The translations under genes and the position numbers were made by a program. The notes below the pieces were generated by a model, which was given only the letters and a program-made list of their open reading frames with translations, did no database searches and was not told where the DNA came from. 64,000 nucleotides of DNA from Acidimicrobiales bacterium (GTDB taxonomy: Bacteria > Actinomycetota > Acidimicrobiia > Acidimicrobiales > SHLQ01), in assembly GCA_020628865.1 (NCBI GenBank), contig JAHDEJ010000008.1:62001-126000 (forward strand), read 5' to 3'. Shown piece by piece: positions 36,155-44,576 of the stretch. Within the stretch, counting starts at the first letter, position 1. Every line of letters begins with the position of its first letter.

Positions 36155-36406
36155 CTATCCGACCATCCTTCGCAGAGCGGTCACGTAGCGCACGGCTTCA
36201 CCGGTGATCCCGGCGATTGACGCATCGGTTTCGATGAGGGCGGGGACCGGCACGAGGTGCTCGGTGAGGATCACGCCGTGTTCGAGGATGTCGTCAGACG
36301 CGTGCTGAATCTCGACCGCCGGTCGGATCACCCGGTTGGCGAGGAAGATGACGAGGGGGACGACAACGAGGAGGATCAGCGCGTTCCCTATCCACCACAT
36401 CCACAT
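36155..36406 (-). CDS. Small single-pass membrane protein, unknown
   Basis: An 83-residue protein: hydrophobic helix about residues 5-25, then an amphipathic tail (EIQHASDDILEHGVILTEHLVPVPALIE). It is the first gene of the six-gene run (36406 down to 34876). It is preceded by a possible promoter at 36454-36483. Function is unknown. Confidence 0.6.
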   Translation of the reverse strand: MWMWWIGNALILLVVVPLVIFLANRVIRPAVEIQHASDDILEHGVILTEHLVPVPALIETDASIAGITGEAVRYVTALRRMVG

Positions 36407-36453
36407 GTTGGCACCCCCAGGAGCGTGAGACTTCAGGCTCGAATATCACCCGG

Positions 36454-36483
36454 ACTGTAGCCGATGTCACTAGGTGTTGTCTA
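36454..36483 (-). promoter_or_regulatory. Possible promoter of the small-membrane-protein run
   Basis: On the minus strand TAGACA (36478-36483) and TACAGT (36454-36459) are separated by 18 bases, a fair match to a vegetative promoter. It sits about 50 bases upstream of the first small gene and overlaps a CTACATGTAG palindrome (36481-36490). There is no experimental support. Confidence 0.35.
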
Positions 36484-36515
36484 CATGTAGTCGGCCGGTG
36501 CGAGCGGCCGTTGGC

Positions 36516-37232
36516 TCAGTCGAAGAGCTCGATCGACCGCAACGACGCGGGCGCGATTCGTTCGAGCATCCCCGTCGACGACTCCAGCACGAGGAACCCG
36601 TCCTTGTCGACGGCGGTGGCGCGGCCCCGGGCTTCGCCTCTCGGCAGCAGCGAGACGAGCACTCGCCGATTCATCGCCACGCAGCGGTCGTTGAATGCTT
36701 CGAGGAGGGCCAGCGGGTCACGCTCGATCAGACGAGTGGCGGCCTGAAGCTGCTCCTCGAGAGCGGCGAGCAACAGCGCCTTGGTGTCTTGCGGGGTGTT
36801 TGTGACTTCGAGCCCGCCGAGGTGCGCGCGCACGGCGAGAACGGAGTGTTCGACCCGGCCGGGGCCCAGCTGCGTGGTCACGTTGACGACGCACCGCGTC
36901 GTATCGCCGCCATCATCGCCTTCGGGCACGACCGTGTCCGGCCACTGCATCATGTGGGTGGCGCCGGTGACCGAGTCGAGCGCATCGGCGGCACCGAGCG
37001 AGGCGACGAGCCAGAGCAGGGCTTCTTGCAGTGGGTCGATGGCGGGCCGGATCACCATTGCCATGAGCAACGCATCGTCGCCGCCGTGGCGCCACGGCGT
37101 TCCCCCACGAAGCCGCCCGGAGATCTCGGAGTCGGCGACGACGATGGAGCCGTCGGGAGCGTCCTCGGTTCGCGCCCAGGCCGAGGCGAGCGCCTCGACG
37201 GACATGGCCACCTCGTAGTCGCGCCGGTTCAA
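36516..37232 (-). CDS. Degenerate biotin-protein-ligase-like protein in hydrogenase operon
   Basis: A 238-residue protein (TTG 37232; ATG 37205 is an alternative). It follows the BirA layout: DGSIVVADSEISGRLRGGTPW (residues 28-47) where BirA has the GRGRRG ligand loop, then LLMAMVIRP, LVASLGAADALD, MQWPDTVV (WPND in BirA), and a C-terminal SH3-like part GRATAVDKDGFLVLESSTGMLERI. The ligand loop is altered (GRLRGG) and the WPND Asn and catalytic Lys appear lost, so biotinylation is doubtful. It is the last gene of the hydrogenase transcript, 9 bases after the previous stop. Confidence 0.6.
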   Translation of the reverse strand: MNRRDYEVAMSVEALASAWARTEDAPDGSIVVADSEISGRLRGGTPWRHGGDDALLMAMVIRPAIDPLQEALLWLVASLGAADALDSVTGATHMMQWPDTVVPEGDDGGDTTRCVVNVTTQLGPGRVEHSVLAVRAHLGGLEVTNTPQDTKALLLAALEEQLQAATRLIERDPLALLEAFNDRCVAMNRRVLVSLLPRGEARGRATAVDKDGFLVLESSTGMLERIAPASLRSIELFD

Positions 37233-37241
37233 CAGCTGCGC

Positions 37242-37691
37242 CTATTCACTTCGGCTCACCAACGGACGAACACGATCGACACGCCAGGTGTCGTCGACGC
37301 GCGACAGCAGCAGTGAGCCGGCGGCCCAGGCCGCTTCGCCGAACGCCGCCGGACAGTGCAGGGAAACCTCGACGGATTGGGCATCTTCGGAGGGCGCTGG
37401 GTCCTCCGCCCGCACGTCTCCCAGTGGGACGGCGGCGAAGTCGACCCGCAGACCGTGCACGAGCCCGGTGAGGAACGCGTCCGATTCGTCCTGGGGGCTG
37501 GTGCCTTGGCGGATGCGCTGTGCCTGCAGCGGGTCGAGTCCGCGGCGAGCACCCGCTTCGAGCACGTGTTCGCGGCCGGCCTCGCTCAACAGGTCCCACA
37601 CCACGACATGCTCGCCCCACACGATTGCCTGGATGAAACGATCGGCGACGGACGCGGCGTTCTCACCAGACGTGGGTCCGCCCGCGGTCAC
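37242..37691 (-). CDS. Uncharacterised hydrogenase-operon protein
   Basis: A 149-residue soluble protein from a GTG that overlaps the TPR-protein stop (GTGA). The pattern SVADRFIQAIVWGEHVVVWDLL...VDDTWRVDRVRP is compatible with an NTF2-like/SnoaL-type fold, but I cannot confirm that. It is positioned between the TPR protein and the BirA-like protein, so an accessory or maturation role is inferred from context only. Confidence 0.6.
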   Translation of the reverse strand: MTAGGPTSGENAASVADRFIQAIVWGEHVVVWDLLSEAGREHVLEAGARRGLDPLQAQRIRQGTSPQDESDAFLTGLVHGLRVDFAAVPLGDVRAEDPAPSEDAQSVEVSLHCPAAFGEAAWAAGSLLLSRVDDTWRVDRVRPLVSRSE

Positions 37692-39049
37692 GGCCGGTCC
37701 CAACCAATGTCCTCCAGCATGTCTCGTACCCGGATTCGTTGTGGGCCGAACAACAGCGCATTGATCGCTTCGTCGAGGATGAAGTCCGCCGCCCGCTGGT
37801 CGTGGTTGTCGAGCATGGCGTGGGCGGCCAATTGCGACTCGAGCGCAGACTCGAGCAGCGTTTCGGGCAGCTCCATGAGCACGGTGATGATGGTGCGGAT
37901 CGATGCGACGAACGACGCTGCCGGCTGGGTGATGATTGCGTAGTACATGGCGGTCAGACGCTCGAGTTGGTTCGCCTTTGGCAGGCGTTCCATCTGCATG
38001 AGGCGTTGGCGCAGGAACATCAGGCGTTCGTTGTCGTCCATGGAGCCGGCGAGCGTGGCGATGTGATCGGCCCGCGTCGCTCCGGGCACCGCCGCTTCGA
38101 GGCGCTTCTCGACGGCTTCGGCGTTGGCGAAGGCTTCCTGCCACTGCGGCTGGTGGAGCCGAGGATCGAAGATGTTGAGCGAGTCTTCGTAGTACGCCAG
38201 CGCTCGCTGGAGAGAGGGAACGTCCTCGCGTCCGGCGTAGGCGTGGCCGAGGTTGTGTTTGGCGATCGCATGCTGCATCGGGAAGCCCACGCTGGTGAAG
38301 ACGGTGAGGCTCCGTTCGAATGCGGTGATCGCCTCGCCCAGGTGTCGCTCGTCGTCGGACGGGTCGAGACTGGCCTTGGCCTTCCACGCGATACCCAGTG
38401 TGTGGTCGATCATCGCGGTGTGCATCGAAGCCTGGGTGCCGCCGGCTGCCGTCGACGCATCGGAGAGCACCTCGATTGCGGCGTCGCAGCCGTCGATGCC
38501 ACCGCGGGCCAGGTGCACCTGGCCGAGGTTGTGCTTGGTGGCCAGCATCGTGCGGATCTGCTCGTCGTCGCCGCCGGGCGACATGTCGAGCGACGGCAAC
38601 TTGTCGAGCGACATGGTGAACGCTTCGACCGCGTCGTCGAGTCGCCCGCCCTCGGTCAGCACGAGACCAAGGTTGTTCAGCACCGAGGCTTCCTCGACGT
38701 CCACGCCCTTGCCCGACATCAACCCAAGGGCTTCACGGAACAGTCGGCTTGCGGTGCTGGGGTCGCCCAGCATCCGATGGGCCGAGCCGGCTGCGTTGAG
38801 AATGCGGGCGTGTTCGACCGGCGCCCGCTGCACGGTCAGAACTTCGGCTGCCTGTTGGTACAGGCCGAGTGCCTCTTGGAGGTTCTGTTGCGGGTGGGCG
38901 GTCGGCTGTTCGGCGGTGGCCATGCCCAACCGGTAGGCGTTGGCCGCCCACTGCAGCGAGTCGGTTGCGCGGTCGGTCGACTCGAAGCGCGCCCGCAGCG
39001 CAGCGACCGAGTCGGACGCAGAGAACGCGGTCGGCCCCTCGTTGCTCAT
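37688..39049 (-). CDS. TPR-repeat protein of hydrogenase operon
   Basis: A 453-residue protein dominated by helical tetratricopeptide-like repeats (for example ARILNAAGSAHRMLGDPSTASRLFREAL, ASVLNNLGLVLTEGGRLDDAVEAFTMSL, AIAKHNLGHAYAG). The ATG at 39049 overlaps the protease gene stop (ATGA). TPR proteins scaffold other proteins; here it may hold maturation factors or the oligomeric hydrogenase. No signal peptide or membrane segment is seen. Confidence 0.78.
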   Translation of the reverse strand: MSNEGPTAFSASDSVAALRARFESTDRATDSLQWAANAYRLGMATAEQPTAHPQQNLQEALGLYQQAAEVLTVQRAPVEHARILNAAGSAHRMLGDPSTASRLFREALGLMSGKGVDVEEASVLNNLGLVLTEGGRLDDAVEAFTMSLDKLPSLDMSPGGDDEQIRTMLATKHNLGQVHLARGGIDGCDAAIEVLSDASTAAGGTQASMHTAMIDHTLGIAWKAKASLDPSDDERHLGEAITAFERSLTVFTSVGFPMQHAIAKHNLGHAYAGREDVPSLQRALAYYEDSLNIFDPRLHQPQWQEAFANAEAVEKRLEAAVPGATRADHIATLAGSMDDNERLMFLRQRLMQMERLPKANQLERLTAMYYAIITQPAASFVASIRTIITVLMELPETLLESALESQLAAHAMLDNHDQRAADFILDEAINALLFGPQRIRVRDMLEDIGWDRP

Positions 39050-39543
39050 GCCGTCCTGCCCTCCAGCAGCGAGGCGATGCAACGGTCGATCTCGTCGATG
39101 GTGACGGGAATGGCGTTGGTGACGATGTCGGACATGCCGATCGCCATGGTGTCGACATCGACGGGCTGCACGCCGACCATCTTCACGATTGGGGGCAGCA
39201 CACCGAGCGCTCGGGCAACCATCAGCGAGCGTTCGGGCGTGGCCAGGTGCATATCGGCGAGCAGGTCGTATTTCGTGTTGTCGTCGAGCGCGTGCACGTC
39301 GATGACGTCGTAGTCGATCGTCATGACCGTGCCGGGCGGCCGTTCCCGGTCGACGGTGTCGATCACGATGATGGCGTCGTAGCCCTCCTGAAGATCGGAC
39401 ACGAGCTGGATCCCGGCGATGCCGGTTTCGACGACGGTCACGTTGGGAACGGTTTCCCGCTCGAGCAGCCGGTTCGCCACTTCAACACCGAAGGCGTCGT
39501 CGCTTCGCAGCACGTTCCCGACGCCGGCGACCAGGATGTTCAC
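39046..39543 (-). CDS. Hydrogenase maturation protease (HyaD/HybD family)
   Basis: A 165-residue endopeptidase family member. The N-terminus VNILVAGVGNVLRSDDAFG holds the acidic Ni-sensing residue (Asp about 17), IVIDTVD supplies the second acid about 64, and ADMHLATPE the His about 97. These proteases remove the C-terminal tail of the large subunit once NiFe is inserted; the large subunit here has such a tail (20 residues after the last His). The start is a GTG overlapping the preceding stop. Confidence 0.87.
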   Translation of the reverse strand: MNILVAGVGNVLRSDDAFGVEVANRLLERETVPNVTVVETGIAGIQLVSDLQEGYDAIIVIDTVDRERPPGTVMTIDYDVIDVHALDDNTKYDLLADMHLATPERSLMVARALGVLPPIVKMVGVQPVDVDTMAIGMSDIVTNAIPVTIDEIDRCIASLLEGRTA

Positions 39544-40061
39544 GACGCGTTGGACGTGCCAGCCGAGCGCAGGACTTCGGCCGCACGCATGGCGTACCCG
39601 TGGATCACCCACCAGGCCACGTAGTCCTCGAACATGGCCCAGTCGGCTTTGCTGATCTGGTTCTTCCAGTGCTCGACCCGCTTGTCGATCTCGGTACCGA
39701 TCACCGTGTTCAGCAGGTCAGCGACGAGCGGCATCTCCAGAAGTTGCGTGCCCGCGGGACGGCCCCGTTTCACTTCGTCGGAGAGTCGGGCCGTGTCGTG
39801 GGCCAGGGGCACGAGGGAGTCGGTCTGGGGCGTGGTTTCGGGGAGCTGCCCGACGTCGGCTTCTTCGATGCGCCGAATGCAGTAGCCGACCAGGAATGCG
39901 GTGCCGGCCCAGTCGGCAAATTCCGACATCGGTTGCGTGCGGCGTTCTTCCTCGATCATCTGCTCGCGGTAGGACGTGGCGGTCACCGTGAGCGGATGAG
40001 CCTGGGCGAGGGCCCGGGCTTTGAAGGTGAGGTCGCCGACGCGATCTGTGGGGTCAGTCAT
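39540..40061 (-). CDS. Uncharacterised hydrogenase-operon protein
   Basis: A 173-residue, largely helical soluble protein I do not recognise. Trp-rich segments near the C-terminus (RVEHWKNQISKADWAMFEDYVAWWVIHGY) and a central EFADWAGTAFLVGYCIRRIEEAD block stand out. It overlaps both neighbours (NifU-like and protease genes), so it belongs to the hydrogenase transcript. Function is unknown. Confidence 0.65.
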   Translation of the reverse strand: MTDPTDRVGDLTFKARALAQAHPLTVTATSYREQMIEEERRTQPMSEFADWAGTAFLVGYCIRRIEEADVGQLPETTPQTDSLVPLAHDTARLSDEVKRGRPAGTQLLEMPLVADLLNTVIGTEIDKRVEHWKNQISKADWAMFEDYVAWWVIHGYAMRAAEVLRSAGTSNAS

Positions 40062-40647
40062 CGCTGCTCTCGGGCTTCATGCGACTGGTGATCTGCAGGC
40101 CGGTGGTGATGCTGCCGGCGACCGGTGGAGGATGCGGCTCGGCGGTCATCTCTTCGACTTCGATCCGGCGGAAGTCGATCCAGTGTTCTTTCATCGCGGC
40201 CTCGACCTGCTCGATGATCGTGGCGTCGGATGCCGTGCACCCGTCGCAGCTGCCGTGCAGCTTCAGCCGGACGACGCCGTCCTCGATGTGCACGACCTCC
40301 ATGTCGCCACCGTGTGAATGCAGGTACGGCCGCACTTCGGCAAGCGCTGCTTGCACGCTCACGCGTGCCGCGTCGAGGTCGGTGTCGTCGCCGAGCCCGT
40401 AGGCCTGGAGCAGCACCCCGGCGACGGGATCGGCGGCGACGGCTTCCAGCAGGATCTCGCCACGCCACTCGCGAATCATCTCGACCAGGCGACCAACGCC
40501 GTTGGCGTGGAAGACGTCGATCCAGTCGAGCATCTCGGTTGCGGTGTCGGCAACGTCCTTGTCCTCGTGCTCGGCCAGACGTTCAGCCAGCTCACCGATC
40601 AGCGGCAGGATCTCGGCGAACTCGAGGCGTTCGTCGCCCCGGCTCAC
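40054..40647 (-). CDS. NifU-type Fe-S scaffold domain protein
   Basis: A 197-residue protein with a helical N-terminal part (residues 1-85) and a C-terminal NifU/NFU domain (VRPYLHSHGGDMEVVHIEDGVVRLKLHGSCDGCTAS) carrying the C-x2-C cluster motif. It could load the Fe-S clusters of the small subunit. NifU-like genes are known partners of high-affinity hydrogenase operons. It overlaps both neighbours. Confidence 0.85.
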   Translation of the reverse strand: MSRGDERLEFAEILPLIGELAERLAEHEDKDVADTATEMLDWIDVFHANGVGRLVEMIREWRGEILLEAVAADPVAGVLLQAYGLGDDTDLDAARVSVQAALAEVRPYLHSHGGDMEVVHIEDGVVRLKLHGSCDGCTASDATIIEQVEAAMKEHWIDFRRIEVEEMTAEPHPPPVAGSITTGLQITSRMKPESSDD

Positions 40648-41243
40648 AGTTCGGACCTGACGAGAGCGAGCACCTCGTCGACAGTAGCTTCAACCGTCTC
40701 GGTGAACCCAAGCCCGAAACCCTCGTCCTCGGGTTCGACTTCGATGACCACCGTGTCGTCGGGAAACTCGCCGTAGTAGCGAACGACAGCCAGCGTGTGA
40801 TCGAGGTCGATGATGCCCATGGCAGCCTCGGACAGGCGGTCCTGCACCTCGTCGTCGTCCGGCGGGGTGAGGTCGAGTTCGTACCGCCGGATCGTGCCCG
40901 GCGGGTCTTCACGGCGAGGCATGCAGCCAACCAGTACGACCTTGTTCGGGCGCACTTCCTGCAACCGGTGCAGCACCCGGTGCGCGGCGTACGACATGTC
41001 TTCGACGAGGACGTGGTCGGGCCAGTCGAGGTCGACCACTCGGTTGATCCATTGGGTGCCGTAGTCCAGGTCGCGCAGCCACGGCAGGCCGATACCGCCG
41101 ACGAGGATGCGGCCCGTATCGCTGTCGGGCAGCTCGTACTGCTTCTTCGCGTTGGCGAGTGCCGGGTCCGGAACGGTGAGCCCGGGGATGACGAGATCGG
41201 TCGCCGATTCGGCACCCGATCGTGATGGTTCACTTACCGGCAT
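40644..41243 (-). CDS. Second maturation-protease-like protein
   Basis: A 199-residue protein of the same fold as HyaD proteases: RILVGGIGLPWLRDLDYGTQWIN in place of GIGN-L-x-DD-GxG, then VLVEDMSYAAHRVLHRLQEVRPNKVVLVGCMPR and the C-terminal DEVLALVRSEL. The Asn and one acid of the canonical Ni-sensing site are altered, so it may be a chaperone rather than an active protease. It immediately follows the large-subunit gene (19-base gap). Confidence 0.72.
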   Translation of the reverse strand: MPVSEPSRSGAESATDLVIPGLTVPDPALANAKKQYELPDSDTGRILVGGIGLPWLRDLDYGTQWINRVVDLDWPDHVLVEDMSYAAHRVLHRLQEVRPNKVVLVGCMPRREDPPGTIRRYELDLTPPDDDEVQDRLSEAAMGIIDLDHTLAVVRYYGEFPDDTVVIEVEPEDEGFGLGFTETVEATVDEVLALVRSEL

Positions 41244-41262
41244 TGATCACTCGGCGACATCG

Positions 41263-43134
41263 CTACTCCAGCGTGCAACTGCAGGAGTTGACCTCTCGGG
41301 TGATGATGCCCTTGCCGGTGTCCATGTGCGTGGTGCACGGCATGCACGGGTCGAAGCTCCGGATCGCTCGCAGGATGTCGATGCCCTTGACGTCGTCGTC
41401 GCCGACGCTCTCGAGAATCGGCGTATCGACGATGGCTTCCTCGTACGGGCCGGGCAGACCGAAGGGATCGCGTGGGGCGGCGTTCCAGGTGGACGGGGTG
41501 TTGATCTGGTAGTTGACGATCTTGCCCTTGTCCATGTGCAGGTGATGGGTGAGGTAGCCGCGGCCGGCTTCCCAGAACCCGTAGCCGACCCGCTCGTCCT
41601 GTGGAACCGTGAACTTGGTGGCCGTCTTCGTTTGGCCGGCTCGCCACAGGTCGAACGCCTGCATGAGGTTGATCATGCCGATCGCTGCGGTGAAGGCCAC
41701 GCCGTAGGCACGGCCGCGGTTGCGCTCGAATGCGTTGAGCTTCTCGGGAATCTTCCAGTTGAGTTCCATCTCGGGAAGTTCATGGCGCGGCATGAGCATG
41801 CGCAGGCCGTCACCGGTCGACGCGATGTAGGGGTTGTCCTGCAGGTTGCCGGCGAGTGCGGTCGTCCACATACGGCCGTAGACGCCGGTCTCCATCGAGA
41901 CACGGTCCCAACGGGGGGCGGTGTCCCACGTGTACTTCTCTTTGAAGTTCTTGCCTTCAGGTCGGGGGATCGTGACCTTGTTCATCATGTGATACGGACT
42001 CATCGGGTTGCCCAATGGGTCGGTCTCGAAGCGCTGCGGACCGTTCTTGGTCCAGTCGTCGTAGTAGCTGTGCTCGACGAACTCCTCGATGCCCATGTTG
42101 ATGTGGGTGAGGTCGGTGGTGACGAGCTTGCCGTCCATGATGATGCCCGGCGCCGAATAGCGGGCGTTGCCCCAGGCGTCGATGTTGGCGTACGTGGCGT
42201 CGTAGACGTCGGGGTCGTCCCAGATGCCGGTCTGGATCAGGTTCGACGGACGCAGACCGACCAGTTCGTACTCGGGGTTGGCTTCGAGGAAGAAGTCGCA
42301 GATGTCGTCCCACCAGCCGGCGAGGCGCTTGGAGTAGTCGAAGATCTTCGCAAGCTGGTTGTAGAACTCGTTGAACGTCGAGGTCGAGATGGTGGTGGAC
42401 ACGCCGCCGGGCACGAGGGTCGACGGATGCGGGAACTTGCCGAACATCAGCGTGCACATGATGCGACCGATGCGCGTGTACTCGAGCGCTTCGAGGTAGA
42501 TCTGCCCCTCGAGCGGGTTCATCGCATCCATGATGTCTTTGACGGTCTTGTAACCGTGGATGTGTGCGTTCTTGGCCGGGGTCTGCTCGGCGAGCGTGAC
42601 GAGCTCGGGGTTCGTCATCGACACGAGGGCGGTCGAGTAGTCGGGACCGGCGAGCAGACCGAGGTGGATGGGGTGGTCGTAGAACATCTCGGCCACTTCG
42701 CCGAGGTTTCGCACGACCACGCCGAGCGGTGGCGGCACGATGCCGAAGGCCTGCTCGATGGCCATCGACGAGACGGTCGAGTGCACGCCGCCGCAGACGC
42801 CGCAAGCGCGGGAGCTGATGTCGATGGCATCGCGCGGGTCGCGGCCCTGCAGGATGATTTCGTAGCCACGGAACAACATGGCCTGGCTGTAGGCGTCGAC
42901 GGCTTTGCGGTTCTCGAGGTCGAGGGTCGTGTGCACGGCGAGAGCACCAGCGACACGGGTGACCGGGTCGATGCTCCATTCCTTCAACCGGGGCGGAGCC
43001 GAGCTCGCACCAGATTCGTTGGGGTCGTACTCCCAGATGGGCTTGGTGTCGACGCCGTACGGGTCGGCGACGCCATCGCGAATCTTGGTCTTGCCGTCGG
43101 CACCAACGTCGATTGGCAGGTTCGTGAATGTCAT
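41263..43134 (-). CDS. hhyL: [NiFe] hydrogenase large subunit, group 1h/5 (high-affinity) type
   Basis: A 623-residue catalytic subunit. Nickel ligands: L1 motif SRACGVCGGVHS (R-x-C-G-x-C-x3-H, about residues 110-121) and L2 motif DPCMPCTTH. A 20-residue tail beginning MDTGKG follows the last His and should be cut by the maturation protease. The N-terminus (TFTNLPIDVGADGKTKIRDG...PPRLKEW) is a feature of actinobacterial uptake hydrogenases that oxidise trace H2. The start ATG 43134 is 8 bases after the stop of the small N-terminal-like gene. Confidence 0.9.
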   Translation of the reverse strand: MTFTNLPIDVGADGKTKIRDGVADPYGVDTKPIWEYDPNESGASSAPPRLKEWSIDPVTRVAGALAVHTTLDLENRKAVDAYSQAMLFRGYEIILQGRDPRDAIDISSRACGVCGGVHSTVSSMAIEQAFGIVPPPLGVVVRNLGEVAEMFYDHPIHLGLLAGPDYSTALVSMTNPELVTLAEQTPAKNAHIHGYKTVKDIMDAMNPLEGQIYLEALEYTRIGRIMCTLMFGKFPHPSTLVPGGVSTTISTSTFNEFYNQLAKIFDYSKRLAGWWDDICDFFLEANPEYELVGLRPSNLIQTGIWDDPDVYDATYANIDAWGNARYSAPGIIMDGKLVTTDLTHINMGIEEFVEHSYYDDWTKNGPQRFETDPLGNPMSPYHMMNKVTIPRPEGKNFKEKYTWDTAPRWDRVSMETGVYGRMWTTALAGNLQDNPYIASTGDGLRMLMPRHELPEMELNWKIPEKLNAFERNRGRAYGVAFTAAIGMINLMQAFDLWRAGQTKTATKFTVPQDERVGYGFWEAGRGYLTHHLHMDKGKIVNYQINTPSTWNAAPRDPFGLPGPYEEAIVDTPILESVGDDDVKGIDILRAIRSFDPCMPCTTHMDTGKGIITREVNSCSCTLE

Positions 43135-43142
43135 GGTTCGAC

Positions 43143-43334
43143 CTAGTTCGTTCCCCACCCGCTGAGGCGGGGTGGTGTGGTGCTGGCGGCAGATCCAGCG
43201 TGTTCGCTGGAGGTGGAGACGGTGACGTATTGCTTGATGGGCGTTTCAGACGTGCCGTACGGGTCGCCGGCCGTCTCGAGCAGCTTGGCTTTGCCGTCGT
43301 TGTCGAATTCGATGGGAAGGTTCTTGAAGCACAT
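43143..43334 (-). CDS. 63-residue protein resembling the N-terminus of the large subunit
   Basis: This small frame encodes MCFKNLPIEFDNDGKAKLLE...DPYGTSETPIKQY...TPPRLSGWGTN, which aligns along its length with the first ~55 residues of the downstream large subunit (TFTNLPIDVGADGKTKIRDG, DPYGVDTKPIWEY, APPRLKEW). It fills the gap between small and large subunit genes exactly, 9 and 8 bases from them, so it is almost certainly translated. It is either a duplicated domain or an extra structural subunit; I infer the latter. There is no signal peptide. Confidence 0.8.
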   Translation of the reverse strand: MCFKNLPIEFDNDGKAKLLETAGDPYGTSETPIKQYVTVSTSSEHAGSAASTTPPRLSGWGTN

Positions 43335-43343
43335 GGCTGCGGC

Positions 43344-44576
43344 CTAACTGCTCTTGGCTTTGTCAGCGTTGCGGTTGGTCATCGTCTTGTAGAACCGGTG
43401 GACGGTCTTCTCGGCACCGACCGGCTGGCTCTTGTATCGGGCCCAGCCGCTCGGCGATTCATCGCTTTCCCATCGGACGGAGCGCTGCTTGTCGTGCATG
43501 GTGAGGTGGCGCATGCGACGGATGAAGCCGCCCATGACGCGGCTGGTCGTGCCGCTGACGAAGGATCCGGGTGGGGCGACGTAGAACGGTGCGAACTTGT
43601 CGGGGAAGCCGGGCATGGTGCAGCCGATGCAGATGCCGCCCATGTTCATGCAGCCGCCGTGGCCGTCGACGATGCCGCGTTCGGCGATGTTGCACTGCAC
43701 GACGGGGCCCCAGCAGCCGAGTTCGACGAGGCATTCCTTGTCGCCGTATTCCTCGGCGAAGACGCCTTCTTCGTAGTAGCCGGCGCGGGGGCAGTGGCGG
43801 TGCACGGTTTCGGTGAACAGCCAGGCCGGGCGGCCGAGCTCGTCGAACTCGGGCAGCGGGGCGAGGCCGTTGAGGAAGAGCAGTGCTGCGGCGGCGGTTT
43901 CGAGGACGTTGTCGCCAACCGGGGAGCAGCCGGGCACGTTGATGACGGGCAGACCGAGCGTGGAGCGGTAGTCCTTGCCCAGATGGTCCATCACGCCCTT
44001 GGCGTTGGTGACGTTGTTCGCCGCGGCCGGAATGCCGCCCCAGGTGGCACAGGTGCCAACGGCGATGGTGGCTGCGGCGAGGGGCGCCATGCGGTCGAGC
44101 CATTCGAGGCTGGTGATCTGGCGGCCGGTTTCGCGGTCTTCGCCGAGGCCCATCCAGTAGCCGTCGCCGGAGTAGGTCTCGTCCATGATCGAGCCCTCCC
44201 AGCAGATGATGAAGGGTGCGTCGAGTTCGCCGGCGGCGGCCATGCGAAGGTTCTCGGTCCATTCCGCACCCGACTCGACGGACACGACCGTGTGGATGAG
44301 CTCCACCTTGGGGAGGCCGGGGACTCGTCCCAGGAGGAGATCTTCGAGGCGTGGGTGCGTGGCGCCCGTGACGGAGATGGTGCAGCCGTCGCAGGAGGCG
44401 CCGACGATCCAGAACAAGTAGACCTTTTCGAGCTTGCTGCGGTAGACCTCGTCCCGTTTCGGGTTGATCTGGCTTCGCATTGCCACGGGCGCAAGCGGGT
44501 GGGCCGGGTCGACCGTGAGCGGCATCAGCTCGTTGTCGCTGTGCGAGTGATCGGGCAACTTCGTGTACTGCGCCAT
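43344..44576 (-). CDS. hhyS: [NiFe] hydrogenase small subunit, group 1h/5 type
   Basis: A 410-residue Fe-S subunit. Cluster ligand motifs: GASCDGCTIS (about residues 58-67), GTCATWGG, VPGCSPVGDN, the medial/distal HRHCPRAGYYEEG, LVELGCWGPVVQCN, and GCMNMGGICIGCTMPGFPDKF. There is no N-terminal Tat signal, fitting cytoplasmic or membrane-peripheral hydrogenases of this group. Asp in the CDGC motif fits the 3Cys/1Asp proximal cluster described for the actinobacterial-type enzyme. The ATG has a GGAG site. Confidence 0.9.
   Translation of the reverse strand: MAQYTKLPDHSHSDNELMPLTVDPAHPLAPVAMRSQINPKRDEVYRSKLEKVYLFWIVGASCDGCTISVTGATHPRLEDLLLGRVPGLPKVELIHTVVSVESGAEWTENLRMAAAGELDAPFIICWEGSIMDETYSGDGYWMGLGEDRETGRQITSLEWLDRMAPLAAATIAVGTCATWGGIPAAANNVTNAKGVMDHLGKDYRSTLGLPVINVPGCSPVGDNVLETAAAALLFLNGLAPLPEFDELGRPAWLFTETVHRHCPRAGYYEEGVFAEEYGDKECLVELGCWGPVVQCNIAERGIVDGHGGCMNMGGICIGCTMPGFPDKFAPFYVAPPGSFVSGTTSRVMGGFIRRMRHLTMHDKQRSVRWESDESPSGWARYKSQPVGAEKTVHRFYKTMTNRNADKAKSS

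Noticed and set aside
41107-43146. Plus-strand open frame of about 680 codons
   Set aside because: Antisense to the hydrogenase large-subunit gene, which has clear motifs.
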